Positions 46,474-55,353 of a stretch of 64,000 bases of DNA are shown in pieces. The position numbers and the translations under genes were made by a program. The stretch is taken from NCBI RefSeq assembly GCF_000250655.1, contig NC_016935.1, forward strand, positions 3,552,001 through 3,616,000, in the 5' to 3' direction. Below the pieces are notes generated by a model. That model ran no database searches, was not told the origin of the DNA, and worked only from the letters and a program-made list of their open reading frames with translations. Within the stretch, counting starts at the first letter, position 1, and each line of letters starts with the position of its first letter. Source of the DNA: Paenibacillus mucilaginosus 3016 (GTDB taxonomy: Bacteria > Bacillota > Bacilli > Paenibacillales > NBRC-103111).

Positions 46474-46992
46474 ATGTCGCGTAAGTGGTCACGAATGGTT
46501 CGTAAGAACACCAAGGTAACAAACGTTCAGCGCAAGAAGAGCGGACAGGGGCTTATTTCGTCGGACTTCGCATCCGCCGATCAAGCCAAGACATTCCGGG
46601 GCCGCAGCTGGGTACTGCCCATGCTGCTTGTGGCTACCGGTGTTTTTTGCTTTATTGCTTTCCGGGGCCAAGCGGCTACGGATGATTTGTACTGGGTCAC
46701 CGGGGCGAGCTACATCGGTCTTGCCGTGCTCATGTTTTGGCTGCGCAGGCCGTTCCTACGTATTGGCAAGGACGCAATCACCTCCCGCCGGTTTGGCGGG
46801 GACCGCAGCCTGAAGGCGGAAGATATTCAAGAGATTGCCGTGAACAAGGATGCGATCGTCATCTCCATGAAGGGCAAAGCCGCCCGCTGGGCTTTCTCCC
46901 GGGTCTATCACCAATTCCCGGTTGACGAAACCCGGCCTCACCTGGTCGAGTTCGCCCAGCGTCATGGCATTGCGCTGCAGCAGGAAGCCTAA
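46474..46992 (+). CDS. Membrane protein of unknown function with two helices
   Basis: 172 residues: a very basic N-terminus (SRKWSRMVRKNTKVTNVQRKK), two TM segments (about 47-64 and 73-90), then a soluble C-terminal part of about 75 residues with a beta-rich pattern (ITSRRFGGDRSLKAEDIQEIAV) resembling PH-like membrane-protein domains. I do not recognise the family. It is 11 bp after the aldo/keto reductase gene, so co-transcription is likely. Confidence 0.65.
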   Translation: MSRKWSRMVRKNTKVTNVQRKKSGQGLISSDFASADQAKTFRGRSWVLPMLLVATGVFCFIAFRGQAATDDLYWVTGASYIGLAVLMFWLRRPFLRIGKDAITSRRFGGDRSLKAEDIQEIAVNKDAIVISMKGKAARWAFSRVYHQFPVDETRPHLVEFAQRHGIALQQEA

Positions 46993-47078
46993 GCCTCAGG
47001 GGCGAGGGGATATGGAGTGTTAAGCTTTTAGAAGCAAAGACAGATAGCTAACCATATGGGGGAAAGAGGACTGTAGAC

Positions 47079-47873
47079 ATGGGAATCAAAGCTGTTCTTT
47101 TTGACTTGGACGATACGCTGCTGTGGGATGAGCGCAGCGTGCAGGAAGCTTTCCGGGCTACCTGCGAAGAGGCATCCCGAGTGACCGGCGTCGATCCGGT
47201 GAAGCTGGAAGAAGCCGTACGCAGGGAAGCGAGGGCTCTCTATGAGTCGTACGAGACCTTCCCGTTCACGAAGATGATCGGGATTAATCCGTTCGAGGGA
47301 CTCTGGGCGAACTTCACGAGCGGGGAGCAGGAAGAATTCCGCAAGCTGGAGGCCCTGGCACCGGGATACCGGACGGCTTCCTGGACGCGTGGACTTCTCG
47401 CGCTCGGGATCGACGATCCGGAGCTCGGCTACCGCCTTGGCGAGCTGTTCCCAGCCGAACGCCGCAGCCGTCCGATCGTCTATGAAGAAACCTTCGAGGT
47501 GCTCGATTCCCTTAAGGGCCGCTATCAGCTGCTCCTGCTGACCAACGGATCGCCCGATCTACAGAAGGAGAAGCTGGCCGGCGTACCGGAGCTGGTTCCT
47601 TACTTCGACCATATCATCATTTCGGGTGAGTTCGGCCGGGGCAAGCCGAATCCGGCGATTTTCGAGCATGCGGTCAGCCTGCTCGGGATCAAGCCGGAGG
47701 AAGGTCTGATGGTGGGCGATAAGCTTACGACGGATATCATGGGCTCGAATGCCATCGGCATGCGCAGCTTGTGGATCAACCGCCATGAGATCACACGCAC
47801 CGACGAGATTATTCCTGTTCATGAGATCCGTTCCCTCCGGGATATTCAGGACATTATCGATTCGATCGCCTAA
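47079..47873 (+). CDS. HAD-superfamily hydrolase, YsaA-like
   Basis: 264 residues. Motif I FDLDDTLLWDE, motif II LLLTNGS, the motif III Lys in RGKPNP, and motif IV MVGDKLTTDI. The cap is long and helical. The YsaA group has been reported as phosphoserine phosphatase-like; the substrate here is uncertain. It converges with mtnD, where a HAD phosphatase is also needed (2-hydroxy-3-keto-methylthiopentenyl phosphate step), but that link is inference only. Confidence 0.88.
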   Translation: MGIKAVLFDLDDTLLWDERSVQEAFRATCEEASRVTGVDPVKLEEAVRREARALYESYETFPFTKMIGINPFEGLWANFTSGEQEEFRKLEALAPGYRTASWTRGLLALGIDDPELGYRLGELFPAERRSRPIVYEETFEVLDSLKGRYQLLLLTNGSPDLQKEKLAGVPELVPYFDHIIISGEFGRGKPNPAIFEHAVSLLGIKPEEGLMVGDKLTTDIMGSNAIGMRSLWINRHEITRTDEIIPVHEIRSLRDIQDIIDSIA

Positions 47874-47899
47874 TCTTGCACTTATTCGGCTTGAACCCA

Positions 47900-47927
47900 G
47901 CTTCGCCCAACCGGGCGAAGCTTTTTT
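47900..47927 (+). terminator. Terminator of the HAD gene
   Basis: 9-bp stem GCTTCGCCC / GGGCGAAGC with loop AACC, then six T. Confidence 0.9.
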
Positions 47928-48013
47928 GGCATACCAGCAAGTATCTCATGAAGCTCGTTTCTGCCGCGCGTGGTCCTTGAGGGAGGCTGGGCCCATTATC
48001 TTGATCTGTCCGT

Positions 48014-48047
48014 CCAAAAGAAACAGCCTCTGCCGAAGCAGAGGCTG
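48014..48047 (-). terminator. Terminator of mtnD
   Basis: Minus strand: 10-bp perfect stem CAGCCTCTGC / GCAGAGGCTG with loop TTCG, followed by TTTCTTTTGG. Confidence 0.82.
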
Positions 48048-48076
48048 TACCGTAATTGATTTTTGGTAAGGCTGAC

Positions 48077-48622
48077 TTATTGAGCTTTTTGGAACGCAGG
48101 GTCGTCGTAAGGATGAGCGATCCAGCCTTCCGTCTCGATGAACAGGCGGACGGCAACGATCTTGCGGTTCTCCATCAGGGTGAAGAAGTGGGCTTTGTGC
48201 TCCGGTACGGAGATCACGTCGCCGGCTTCCAGCTCAACGTCGAAGTATCCGACATCGTCGGTGCCTTTGATGATGAAGATGCCCCGGCCTGCCGTAATGG
48301 CCCGCACTTCATCTTCCGTGTGGGTGTGGACGGACTCGAATTTCTTCAGCAGCTCGTCCAGGTTCGGTGTAGCGTCGGAGAGGGCGATAACATCCCAGGT
48401 TTTGTAACCGCGGCGGCCTGCAAGATCACGGATCTCTTCGTCGAAGGTGGAGAGGATCTGTGCCTTCTCTTCGTCGCTCAGCACGAACTTCTCCTGCAGC
48501 TCGGCCGGCAGCTTCGCTGCGTTCCAGTGCTCATACAGAACCTCTTGCTTATCTAAGAACGATCTCACATTCTCTTCGCCGGAGATGCGCTCGCCTGTGT
48601 TGCGGATGCGGATTTCTGCCAT
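48077..48622 (-). CDS. mtnD: Acireductone dioxygenase MtnD
   Basis: 181 residues from the ATG at 48622 (AGAGGG 6-7 nt upstream; the ATG at 48628 abuts the ribosome site and is less likely). Metal ligands H-x-H and Glu in VHTHTEDEVR and the later His in PEHKAHFF are present. With Fe it gives the methionine precursor ketoacid, with Ni a dead-end product, in methionine salvage. No other mtn gene is near, apart from the HAD candidate; metH is divergent. Confidence 0.92.
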   Translation of the reverse strand: MAEIRIRNTGERISGEENVRSFLDKQEVLYEHWNAAKLPAELQEKFVLSDEEKAQILSTFDEEIRDLAGRRGYKTWDVIALSDATPNLDELLKKFESVHTHTEDEVRAITAGRGIFIIKGTDDVGYFDVELEAGDVISVPEHKAHFFTLMENRKIVAVRLFIETEGWIAHPYDDPAFQKAQ

Positions 48623-48681
48623 ATTCATCCCTCTTTCGTCAGTTATGGTAAGTATAGATCAGGAAAAACTTCTCTTCCTGT

Positions 48682-48710
48682 ATTATAGTGGAATCAAGTT
48701 CGTCTGTCGA
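48682..48710 (-). promoter_or_regulatory. Probable SigA promoter of mtnD
   Basis: Minus strand TCGACA (48710-48705), 17-nt spacer, TATAAT (48687-48682), about 60 nt before the start. A small CAGGAA / TTCCTG hairpin lies in the leader. Confidence 0.65.
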
Positions 48711-48923
48711 TGTCTAAACCGCATAAATCCGATAGGATATGATGAAGACTTCGTGAAATCGGATGATTCCTTTCTTTTCAATGGGGACGCTTTCTGATAA
48801 ACTATGGGTTAAACTATGCGTGAAGGCCCCTTTGCGGCCGCAGCGGATGCATTACCACAGAGAAAAGCAGGACTGTCCTTCCGGGTCGTGAAGGAAAAGG
48901 ACGGCAGGGGAAGGGGATCAGTA

Positions 48924-51900
48924 ATGAGCAAGCCATCACTGCAGGAGCAGCTGAAGAAAAAAATTATGATTCTGGATGGTGCGATGGGCACCATGATCCA
49001 GCAGGAGAATCTTACGGAAGCGGATTTCGGCAGCGAGGATCTCGACGGCTGTAATGAAATTCTCGTGGTTACCCGCCCGGATGTCATCCAAAAAATCCAT
49101 GAAGCGTATTTTGCCGCCGGTGCGGATATGGTGGAAACGAATACGTTCGGCGCGACGAGCGTGGTTCTGGCGGAGTACGATCTGCAGGACCGCGCTAGAG
49201 AGCTGAACCTGGCTGCGGCCAAGCTGGCGATCGAGGCAGCCAACAAATACAGTACGCCGGAGTGGCCGCGCTACGTCATCGGAGCCATGGGCCCGACGAC
49301 CAAGACGCTGTCCGTAACGGGCGGTGTAACCTTCGACGAGCTCGTTGAGTCGTACCAGGAGCAGGCCGAGGCGCTGATCGAAGCGGGCGTGGATGCGCTG
49401 CTGCTCGAGACCTCGCAGGATACGCTGAACGTGAAGGCGGGCTCCATCGGGATCCGCAGCGCGTTCGACAAGCTGGGCGTGAAGCTCCCGCTTATGATCT
49501 CAGGCACCATCGAGCCGATGGGGACGACGCTTGCCGGCCAGAACATCGAATCTTTCTACGTCTCGCTGGAGCACCTGAACCCGGTCTCATTCGGACTGAA
49601 CTGTGCAACCGGCCCGGAGTTCATGCGCGATCACATCCGTACGCTCTCGGAGATTGCGGGTACGGCGGTGTCCTGTTACCCGAACGCGGGTCTGCCGGAT
49701 GAGAACGGTAAGTACCATGAGTCGCCGGAATCGCTGGCCTTGAAGCTGGCGGGCTTCGCCGAGCAGGGCTGGCTGAACATTGCCGGCGGCTGCTGCGGTA
49801 CGACGCCGGATCATATCCGCGCCATGGCCGAGACGCTGGGCAAGTTCGAGCCGCGCAAGCAGGCCGGGGTGCACCCGCCGGCCATTTCGGGGATCGAGAC
49901 GGTATACGTCGAGCCGGACAACCGGCCGATCATGGTCGGGGAGCGGACGAACATCTCCGGTTCGCGGAAGTTCAAGCGCCTGATCAAGGAAGGGAAGTTC
50001 GAGGAAGCGTCGGAGATCGCACGGACCCAGGTGAAGAACGGCGCCCATATCATCGACATCAACCTGCAGGACACGGATATCGACGAAGCATACGCGATCA
50101 ACGAATTCCTGCCGCAGGTCGTCAAGAAGGTCAAAGTGCCGCTGATGATCGACTCCACCTACGATCATATCATCGAGCTGGGGCTCAAATACTCGCAGGG
50201 CAAGGCGATCGTGAACTCGATCAACCTCGAGGACGGCGAGTCGAAGTTCGAGGCGATCGTTCCGCTGCTGCACAAATACGGCGCGGCGGTTGTCATGATC
50301 CTCATCGACGAGCGCGGTCAGGCGGTTTCACGTCAGGCGAAGATGGAAGTCGCAGACCGTGCTTATGAGCTGCTGACCAAGAAATACGGCATGAAGCCGC
50401 AGGATATCATTTTTGACCCGAACATGTTCCCTGTCGGTTCCGGTGATCCGCAGTACATCGGCTCCGCCGTGGAGACGATCGAGGGCATCCGGATGATCAA
50501 GGAGAAGTATCCGGAGACGATGACGATTCTGGGCCTCAGCAACATCTCCTTCGGTCTGCCGGATGCAGGACGTGAGGTGCTGAACTCGGTGTACCTCTAC
50601 CACTGTACCAAAGCCGGACTCGATTATGCGATCGTCAACACCGAGAAGCTGGAGCGCTACGCTTCGATTCCGGAAGAAGAGCGCGCGCTCGCCGAAGAGC
50701 TTATTTTTAATACGAATGATGACACGCTGGCGAAATTCGTCGCTTATTTCCGCGTGAAGAAGGTCGAGAAGAAAGAGAAAATCTCCAACCTGACCCTGGA
50801 AGAGCGTCTCGCTTCCTATGTGGTGGAGGGAACGAAGGAAGGCCTGATCCCTGACCTGGAGGAAGCGCTGAAGAAGTATGCGCCGCTCGACATCATCAAC
50901 GGACCGCTGATGAAGGGGATGGAAGAGGTCGGCCGGCTCTTCAACAACAACGAGCTGATCGTGGCTGAGGTGCTGCAGAGCGCCGAGGTGATGAAGGCCT
51001 CCGTCGCCCATCTCGAGCAGTACATGGAGAAGGCGGACAGCGCGGTCAAAGGGAAGATTATCCTGGCTACCGTGAAGGGCGACGTGCACGATATCGGAAA
51101 AAACCTGGTGGAGATCATCCTCTCCAACAACGGGTACAAGATCGTGAACCTCGGCATCAAGGTCCCGCCGGAGCAGCTCATTGAAGCGTACCGCAAAGAG
51201 AAGCCGGACGCGATCGGCCTCTCGGGTCTGCTTGTCAAATCGGCGCAGCAGATGGTGGTGACGGCGCAGGACATGAAGAATGCCGGCATTGACGTGCCGA
51301 TTCTGGTTGGCGGTGCGGCACTGACCCGCAAGTTCACAAAGACGCGCATCGCACCGGAATACGACGGCATGGTGCTGTACGCCAAGGATGCGATGGACGG
51401 GCTCGACATCGCCAACAAGCTCAGCGATCCGGAGCAGCGCCAGGTTCTCATCCGCGAACTGCGGGAGAGCATGGACTCGGACGTCAAGGAAGCCGGCCGC
51501 AAGGAAGAGAGCATGCCGGCGCTGACCCGCGTCATGACGTCCACGGTCGACCGGACCGTACCGGTTCAGGTGCCGCCGGATCTCAAACGCCGCGTGCTGC
51601 GCGACTATCCGATCTCGCACCTCGTGCCGTACGTCAACATGCAGATGCTGCTCGGACACCATCTCGGGCTGAAGGGCAAGGTCGAGAACCTGATTGCCGA
51701 GAAGGATCCGAAGGCGCTGCAGCTCAAGGAGACGGTGGACGGCATACTGGCGGAAGCCCAGCAGGCCGGCATCATCAAGGCGCAGGGGATGTACCGCTTC
51801 TTCCCGGCCCAGTCCGACGGCAACGACGTGCTGATCTACGATCCGGAGGACACCGGCCGGGTAGTGCAGAAGTTCACGTTCCCGCGGCAGGAGAAAGAAC

Positions 51901-52358
51901 CGTATCTCTGCCTGGCGGACTACCTTAAGCCGGTAAGCAGCGGCGAGATGGATTATGTGGGCTTCCTGGTCGTGACGGCTGGACACGGCGTCAGCGAGCT
52001 GTCGGCCCAGTGGCGTGAGAAGGGCGATTACCTCCGCTCCCACGCGCTGCAGGCGGCCGCACTCGAGCTGGCGGAGGGCTTTGCCGAACGCGTGCACCAG
52101 ATGATGAGGGATCAGTGGGGCTTCCCGGATCCGGCGGAGATGACGATGGCTGAGCGCTTCGGCGCAAAGTACCGCGGTCAGCGGTTCTCCTTCGGTTATC
52201 CGGCGTGTCCGAACCTCGACGACCAGCAGCAGCTGTTCGCGCTACTGCATCCGGAAGACATCGGGGTCACCCTGACGGAAGGCAGCATGATGGAGCCGGA
52301 GGCTTCGGTATCCGCCATCGTGTTCGCCCATCCGCAGGCAAGGTATTTCAACGCCTAA
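48924..52358 (+). CDS. metH: Cobalamin-dependent methionine synthase MetH
   Basis: 1144 residues, full MetH architecture: homocysteine-binding barrel (about 1-325) with the zinc Cys in GLNCATG and GGCCGTTP; pterin-binding domain (about 350-610, VGERTNISGSRKF, DINLQDTD); cap and B12-binding domain (about 650-890) with the cobalt-ligand motif DVHDIGK and SGLLVKSAQQM; activation domain (about 900-1140, RGQRFSFGYPACP). Methylates homocysteine using methyl-THF and B12. ATG 48924 with AAGGGGATC. I looked upstream for a cobalamin or SAM riboswitch and saw none. Confidence 0.97.
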   Translation: MSKPSLQEQLKKKIMILDGAMGTMIQQENLTEADFGSEDLDGCNEILVVTRPDVIQKIHEAYFAAGADMVETNTFGATSVVLAEYDLQDRARELNLAAAKLAIEAANKYSTPEWPRYVIGAMGPTTKTLSVTGGVTFDELVESYQEQAEALIEAGVDALLLETSQDTLNVKAGSIGIRSAFDKLGVKLPLMISGTIEPMGTTLAGQNIESFYVSLEHLNPVSFGLNCATGPEFMRDHIRTLSEIAGTAVSCYPNAGLPDENGKYHESPESLALKLAGFAEQGWLNIAGGCCGTTPDHIRAMAETLGKFEPRKQAGVHPPAISGIETVYVEPDNRPIMVGERTNISGSRKFKRLIKEGKFEEASEIARTQVKNGAHIIDINLQDTDIDEAYAINEFLPQVVKKVKVPLMIDSTYDHIIELGLKYSQGKAIVNSINLEDGESKFEAIVPLLHKYGAAVVMILIDERGQAVSRQAKMEVADRAYELLTKKYGMKPQDIIFDPNMFPVGSGDPQYIGSAVETIEGIRMIKEKYPETMTILGLSNISFGLPDAGREVLNSVYLYHCTKAGLDYAIVNTEKLERYASIPEEERALAEELIFNTNDDTLAKFVAYFRVKKVEKKEKISNLTLEERLASYVVEGTKEGLIPDLEEALKKYAPLDIINGPLMKGMEEVGRLFNNNELIVAEVLQSAEVMKASVAHLEQYMEKADSAVKGKIILATVKGDVHDIGKNLVEIILSNNGYKIVNLGIKVPPEQLIEAYRKEKPDAIGLSGLLVKSAQQMVVTAQDMKNAGIDVPILVGGAALTRKFTKTRIAPEYDGMVLYAKDAMDGLDIANKLSDPEQRQVLIRELRESMDSDVKEAGRKEESMPALTRVMTSTVDRTVPVQVPPDLKRRVLRDYPISHLVPYVNMQMLLGHHLGLKGKVENLIAEKDPKALQLKETVDGILAEAQQAGIIKAQGMYRFFPAQSDGNDVLIYDPEDTGRVVQKFTFPRQEKEPYLCLADYLKPVSSGEMDYVGFLVVTAGHGVSELSAQWREKGDYLRSHALQAAALELAEGFAERVHQMMRDQWGFPDPAEMTMAERFGAKYRGQRFSFGYPACPNLDDQQQLFALLHPEDIGVTLTEGSMMEPEASVSAIVFAHPQARYFNA

Positions 52359-52390
52359 GAAGGAACGGATTTGGGGTATGCTATGGTAGG

Positions 52391-52415
52391 GTGGGGCTTG
52401 AGCCCCACTCTTTTC
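52391..52415 (+). terminator. Terminator of metH
   Basis: 8-bp stem GTGGGGCT / AGCCCCAC with a 2-nt loop, followed by TCTTTTCC. Confidence 0.75.
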
Positions 52416-52469
52416 CTTTGAACGGGGAAGAGCTGCTCTGACCGAGGCGCAAGTATAGGAACGGGAGAG

Positions 52470-53414
52470 ATGAAGGTGGAGCTGTATTTTCTGGGAACGG
52501 GTGCCGGCATGCCTTCCAAGGAGCGCAACGTGACCTCCGTCATGCTGGGCCTGCTGGCCGAGCGCGGCGTATACTGGATGTTCGACTGCGGCGAGGGGAC
52601 ACAGCATCAGGTGCTCCGTGCCCCGGTCAAGATCGGCAAGCTGGAGAAGCTGTTCATTACGCATCTGCATGGCGATCATCTGTACGGACTGCCGGGGCTG
52701 ATGTCCAGCCGTTCTTACCAGGGCGGGGATACGCCCTTCACCATATACGGGCCGAAGGGCATCCGAGAATTCGTCGAAACCTCGCTGCGGATCAGCGATT
52801 CGCATCTCGGCTACCAGACGACGATCATCGAGCTGGAGCCGGAAGAGCAGGTCGTTTTCGAGGACGACCAGTTTGTGGTCAGCGCGGCGCCGCTGGTGCA
52901 CCGCATCGAGAGCTTCGGCTACCGGATTGTCGAGAAGCCGCAGAAGGGGCGTCTCGATGCCGAGCGCCTGAAGTCACTGGGCATCGCTTTCGGGCCGCTC
53001 TTCGGCAAAATCAAGAACGGCGAAGACGTCGAGCTGCCGGATGGAACGAAGCTGAAAGCGGAGGAGTTCATCGGGCCGATGATCCCGGGACGCATCGTCA
53101 CCATCCTCGGCGACACGCAGCCCTGTGTTCACGCCGTAACACTCTCTAAGGACGCCGACGTGCTCGTTCATGAGGCGACGTTCGCCGAGCACCGCAAGGA
53201 ACTGGCCGTCATGTATGACCATTCCACGGCCATCGACGCAGCGAAGACGGCCCAAGAGGCAGGAGTGGGGACACTGATTCTGACACATATTTCTTCCCGG
53301 TACCAAGGCGAAGAGGCGGACATGCTGCGGGACGAAGCCCGCACGGTCCATGGGGACACGCTGCTGGCCCATGACCACTTCCGCTTCGAGATCCGCAGCA
53401 GCCGTCAGCGATAG
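52470..53414 (+). CDS. rnz: Ribonuclease Z
   Basis: 314 residues. Zinc motif THLHGDH, further ligands in APLVHR, GDTQPC and THISSRY; the arm region between about 150 and 205 is present, so it is the tRNA-processing short form. It cuts the 3' trailer from tRNA precursors lacking an encoded CCA. ATG 52470 behind GGGAGAG. Ends at the bidirectional hairpin 53517-53558. Confidence 0.96.
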   Translation: MKVELYFLGTGAGMPSKERNVTSVMLGLLAERGVYWMFDCGEGTQHQVLRAPVKIGKLEKLFITHLHGDHLYGLPGLMSSRSYQGGDTPFTIYGPKGIREFVETSLRISDSHLGYQTTIIELEPEEQVVFEDDQFVVSAAPLVHRIESFGYRIVEKPQKGRLDAERLKSLGIAFGPLFGKIKNGEDVELPDGTKLKAEEFIGPMIPGRIVTILGDTQPCVHAVTLSKDADVLVHEATFAEHRKELAVMYDHSTAIDAAKTAQEAGVGTLILTHISSRYQGEEADMLRDEARTVHGDTLLAHDHFRFEIRSSRQR

Positions 53415-53516
53415 CGATAAGAGGGGCAGCGGGCCGGAACCGGTTCCTCCGCGGATGACTCTTTGAACATTCGTGTCCCTTTTATCGTGAAGCCCTTGTT
53501 TGCTCATCATGGAAGC

Positions 53517-53558
53517 AAAACAAACCTCCTCCCCTGCACGCAGGGAAGGAGGTTTCAT
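53517..53558. terminator. Bidirectional terminator between rnz and tlp
   Basis: AAACCTCCT-C-CCCTG pairs with CAGGG-A-AGGAGGTTT (one mismatch), with a TTTGTTTT tract on the minus side. Confidence 0.82.
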
Positions 53559-53578
53559 TGTGAGCTCCTAAGGAGAGA

Positions 53579-53806
53579 TTACGATTGCTCCCGATGCTTC
53601 GCTTCGTCGCGAATTTCTTCACGGAAAGACTGAAGGGACTGGAGGCGGCGTTCGTTTTTGGCTTCAATGGCCTGACGGTCCTGCGGGGTAATCTCATCGG
53701 CATGCTCTGCCAGATATTCTTCCGCTTCATTGAAGTTGGCGATCGTGTGGTTGATGTTGAATTGGATTCTTTCTACATTATCCGCGCGATTATCCGGTTT
53801 CGCCAT
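53579..53806 (-). CDS. tlp: Small acid-soluble spore protein Tlp
   Basis: 75 residues. RADNVERIQFNINHTIANFNEAEE, AIEAKNERRLQSL and FREEIRDEA match the Tlp family of minor spore-core proteins made in the forespore. B. subtilis Tlp is about 83 residues; this one lacks the Asn/Gln-rich N-terminal extension. GGGAGCGATG upstream of the ATG. SigG control is expected but no clear promoter was found. Confidence 0.92.
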   Translation of the reverse strand: MAKPDNRADNVERIQFNINHTIANFNEAEEYLAEHADEITPQDRQAIEAKNERRLQSLQSFREEIRDEAKHREQS

Positions 53807-53933
53807 AAGTCATCGCTCCCTCGCTTAGGTGGATTGGCGGCGCATAGCGTGCGACGCCTCCTTTACGATGCCACGGGGAAGAAGCGATTATTCATCACGG
53901 AGATGCACCACCATAGAGAGGGGAGTGGGCAAG

Positions 53934-54323
53934 ATGCGCGGATTTGCCATTCTGCTCGGGTTTTATTTTATCGGCGCCATGCTCCATGAGTTTGCCCATC
54001 TGCCTCTTCCGGCCAACGTCATGGGACTGATTCTGTTCACGGCGTCCCTGTTCCTCGGATGGATTCGCCTGGAGTGGGTGGAGGAGGCCAGCGGGTTCCT
54101 CATCAAGCATATGCTCCTGCTCTTCGCTCCCTTCGTCGTAGGCACGATGGTATTCTTCGGGCGGATCGGGGAAGAGGCGCTGCCGCTGCTCCTGTCTCTG
54201 TTCGGGAGCACGTTCGGGGTCCTGTGGATCACCGGATGGACGGTTCGTCTGCTTGGACCGGGCCGAAAAAAGACGGAGCAAGGAAGCACAACGGGTCAGC
54301 GGGAAAAGGGGGAGGGCGCATGA
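53934..54323 (+). CDS. CidA/LrgA family holin-like membrane protein
   Basis: 129 residues, four membrane helices (starting MRGFAILLGFYFIGAMLHEF), with the family turn LPLPANVMGLILF and RLEWVEEASGFLIKHM. ATG 53934 behind GAGGGGAGTG. Cid/Lrg proteins were proposed to act like holins on murein hydrolases; more recent work on B. subtilis and S. aureus homologues supports pyruvate uptake. CidA and LrgA cannot be separated by eye. Overlaps the next gene by ATGA. Confidence 0.88.
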   Translation: MRGFAILLGFYFIGAMLHEFAHLPLPANVMGLILFTASLFLGWIRLEWVEEASGFLIKHMLLLFAPFVVGTMVFFGRIGEEALPLLLSLFGSTFGVLWITGWTVRLLGPGRKKTEQGSTTGQREKGEGA

Positions 54324-55012
54324 GCATCCGTGAATTTGCTGAACAGCCGCTGTTCGGCATTGCGGTAACCATCTTATCATATGCCTTGGCGCTCGGACTG
54401 CAGCGGAGATGGAAGGCGCTGCACCCGCTGCTCACCTGCTCCGTGCTGATCATGCTGGTGCTGTACGGGCTCCGGCTGCCCTACGAAGTGTACCGCCAGG
54501 GCGGGGAATACATCCTATTCCTTCTGGGCCCTGCCACCGTAGCGCTGGGCGTGCCGCTGTACAAACATGCGCAGAGGATCGGACAGAACGTCCTGCCGAT
54601 CCTCTCCGGCGTGACCGCCGGTTCCGTGGCGGCCCTGCTCCTCGCTGCAGGCCTCGTCTGGGCACTGGGCGGCAGCCGGGAGCTGCTAATCTCGATGATG
54701 CCGAAGTCGGTCACCTCCCCGGTGGCGATCGAAGTATCGCGCCAGGCCGGGGGCTTTCCCGAACTGACGGCGGTGCTGACCGTGCTCACCGGGTTGACCG
54801 GCTCCCTGTTCGGGCCGGCATTCCTGCGCCTCGGCGGGGTCCGGGACGACATCGCCGTAGGTACGGCGATCGGCACGTCCTCCCACGGCATCGGCACCGC
54901 CCGGATCATCCGCGATTCGGAGCTCGCGGGAAGCGTCAGCGGCTTCGCCATGGGGGCTGCGGCGATCATCACGTCGCTGCTGTTCATTCCGCTGTATGCG
55001 TGGCTGCAGTAA
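54320..55012 (+). CDS. CidB/LrgB family membrane protein
   Basis: 230 residues, about seven helices. Family hallmarks: LGPATVALGVPLYKH, PKSVTSPVAIEVS, GTAIGTSSHGIGTARI. Forms the partner of the holin-like protein encoded directly upstream (4-nt overlap); together likely a membrane transport complex. Ends at the terminator 55082-55107. Confidence 0.92.
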   Translation: MSIREFAEQPLFGIAVTILSYALALGLQRRWKALHPLLTCSVLIMLVLYGLRLPYEVYRQGGEYILFLLGPATVALGVPLYKHAQRIGQNVLPILSGVTAGSVAALLLAAGLVWALGGSRELLISMMPKSVTSPVAIEVSRQAGGFPELTAVLTVLTGLTGSLFGPAFLRLGGVRDDIAVGTAIGTSSHGIGTARIIRDSELAGSVSGFAMGAAAIITSLLFIPLYAWLQ

Positions 55013-55353
55013 GAAGCAACAGATCTGATGACCAGCTGGGACAAAGCGTCTCAAGTGGATCTATGAATTCCAACGATTGAAAGCCGGCAGCGGATGCCGG
55101 CTTTTTTTATTGTGCGAGTCTGTACGACCGGTGCCGCTCTCCATCGTCCTGCTGCTGGACAAAACGAACTCCCCTTTATTTTTGCGGAGGGATACTCCTT
55201 GCTCCTTACTGCATGCCTCAATAACGGGACAACCTGTAAATTTCTTACAAAAGCTTAACAACCCTCGAACGTTCGCTTAATAAACCTCTGCTACCCTTGA
55301 GGAAGAGTACAAAGCAAAGCATCATCACAATCCCTGAGAAAGGTGTGTTGACG
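55013..55353. other. lrgB to acyltransferase intergenic region
   Basis: 341 bases without a credible gene. It holds the lrgB-like terminator (55082-55107), an AT-richer stretch and the palindrome CGAACGTTCG at 55266-55275. No clear promoter could be placed. Confidence 0.6.
55082..55107 (+). terminator. Terminator of the cid/lrg operon
   Basis: AGCCGGCA / TGCCGGCT stem with a 5-nt loop and seven T. Confidence 0.9.

Noticed and set aside
48629..48923. Cobalamin or SAM riboswitch upstream of metH or mtnD
   Set aside because: I found neither a B12-box-like sequence nor the SAM-I core; only a small CAGGAA hairpin in the mtnD leader.
55266..55275. CGAACGTTCG as a LexA box
   Set aside because: The 4-bp spacer of the consensus is missing and no SOS gene lies downstream.
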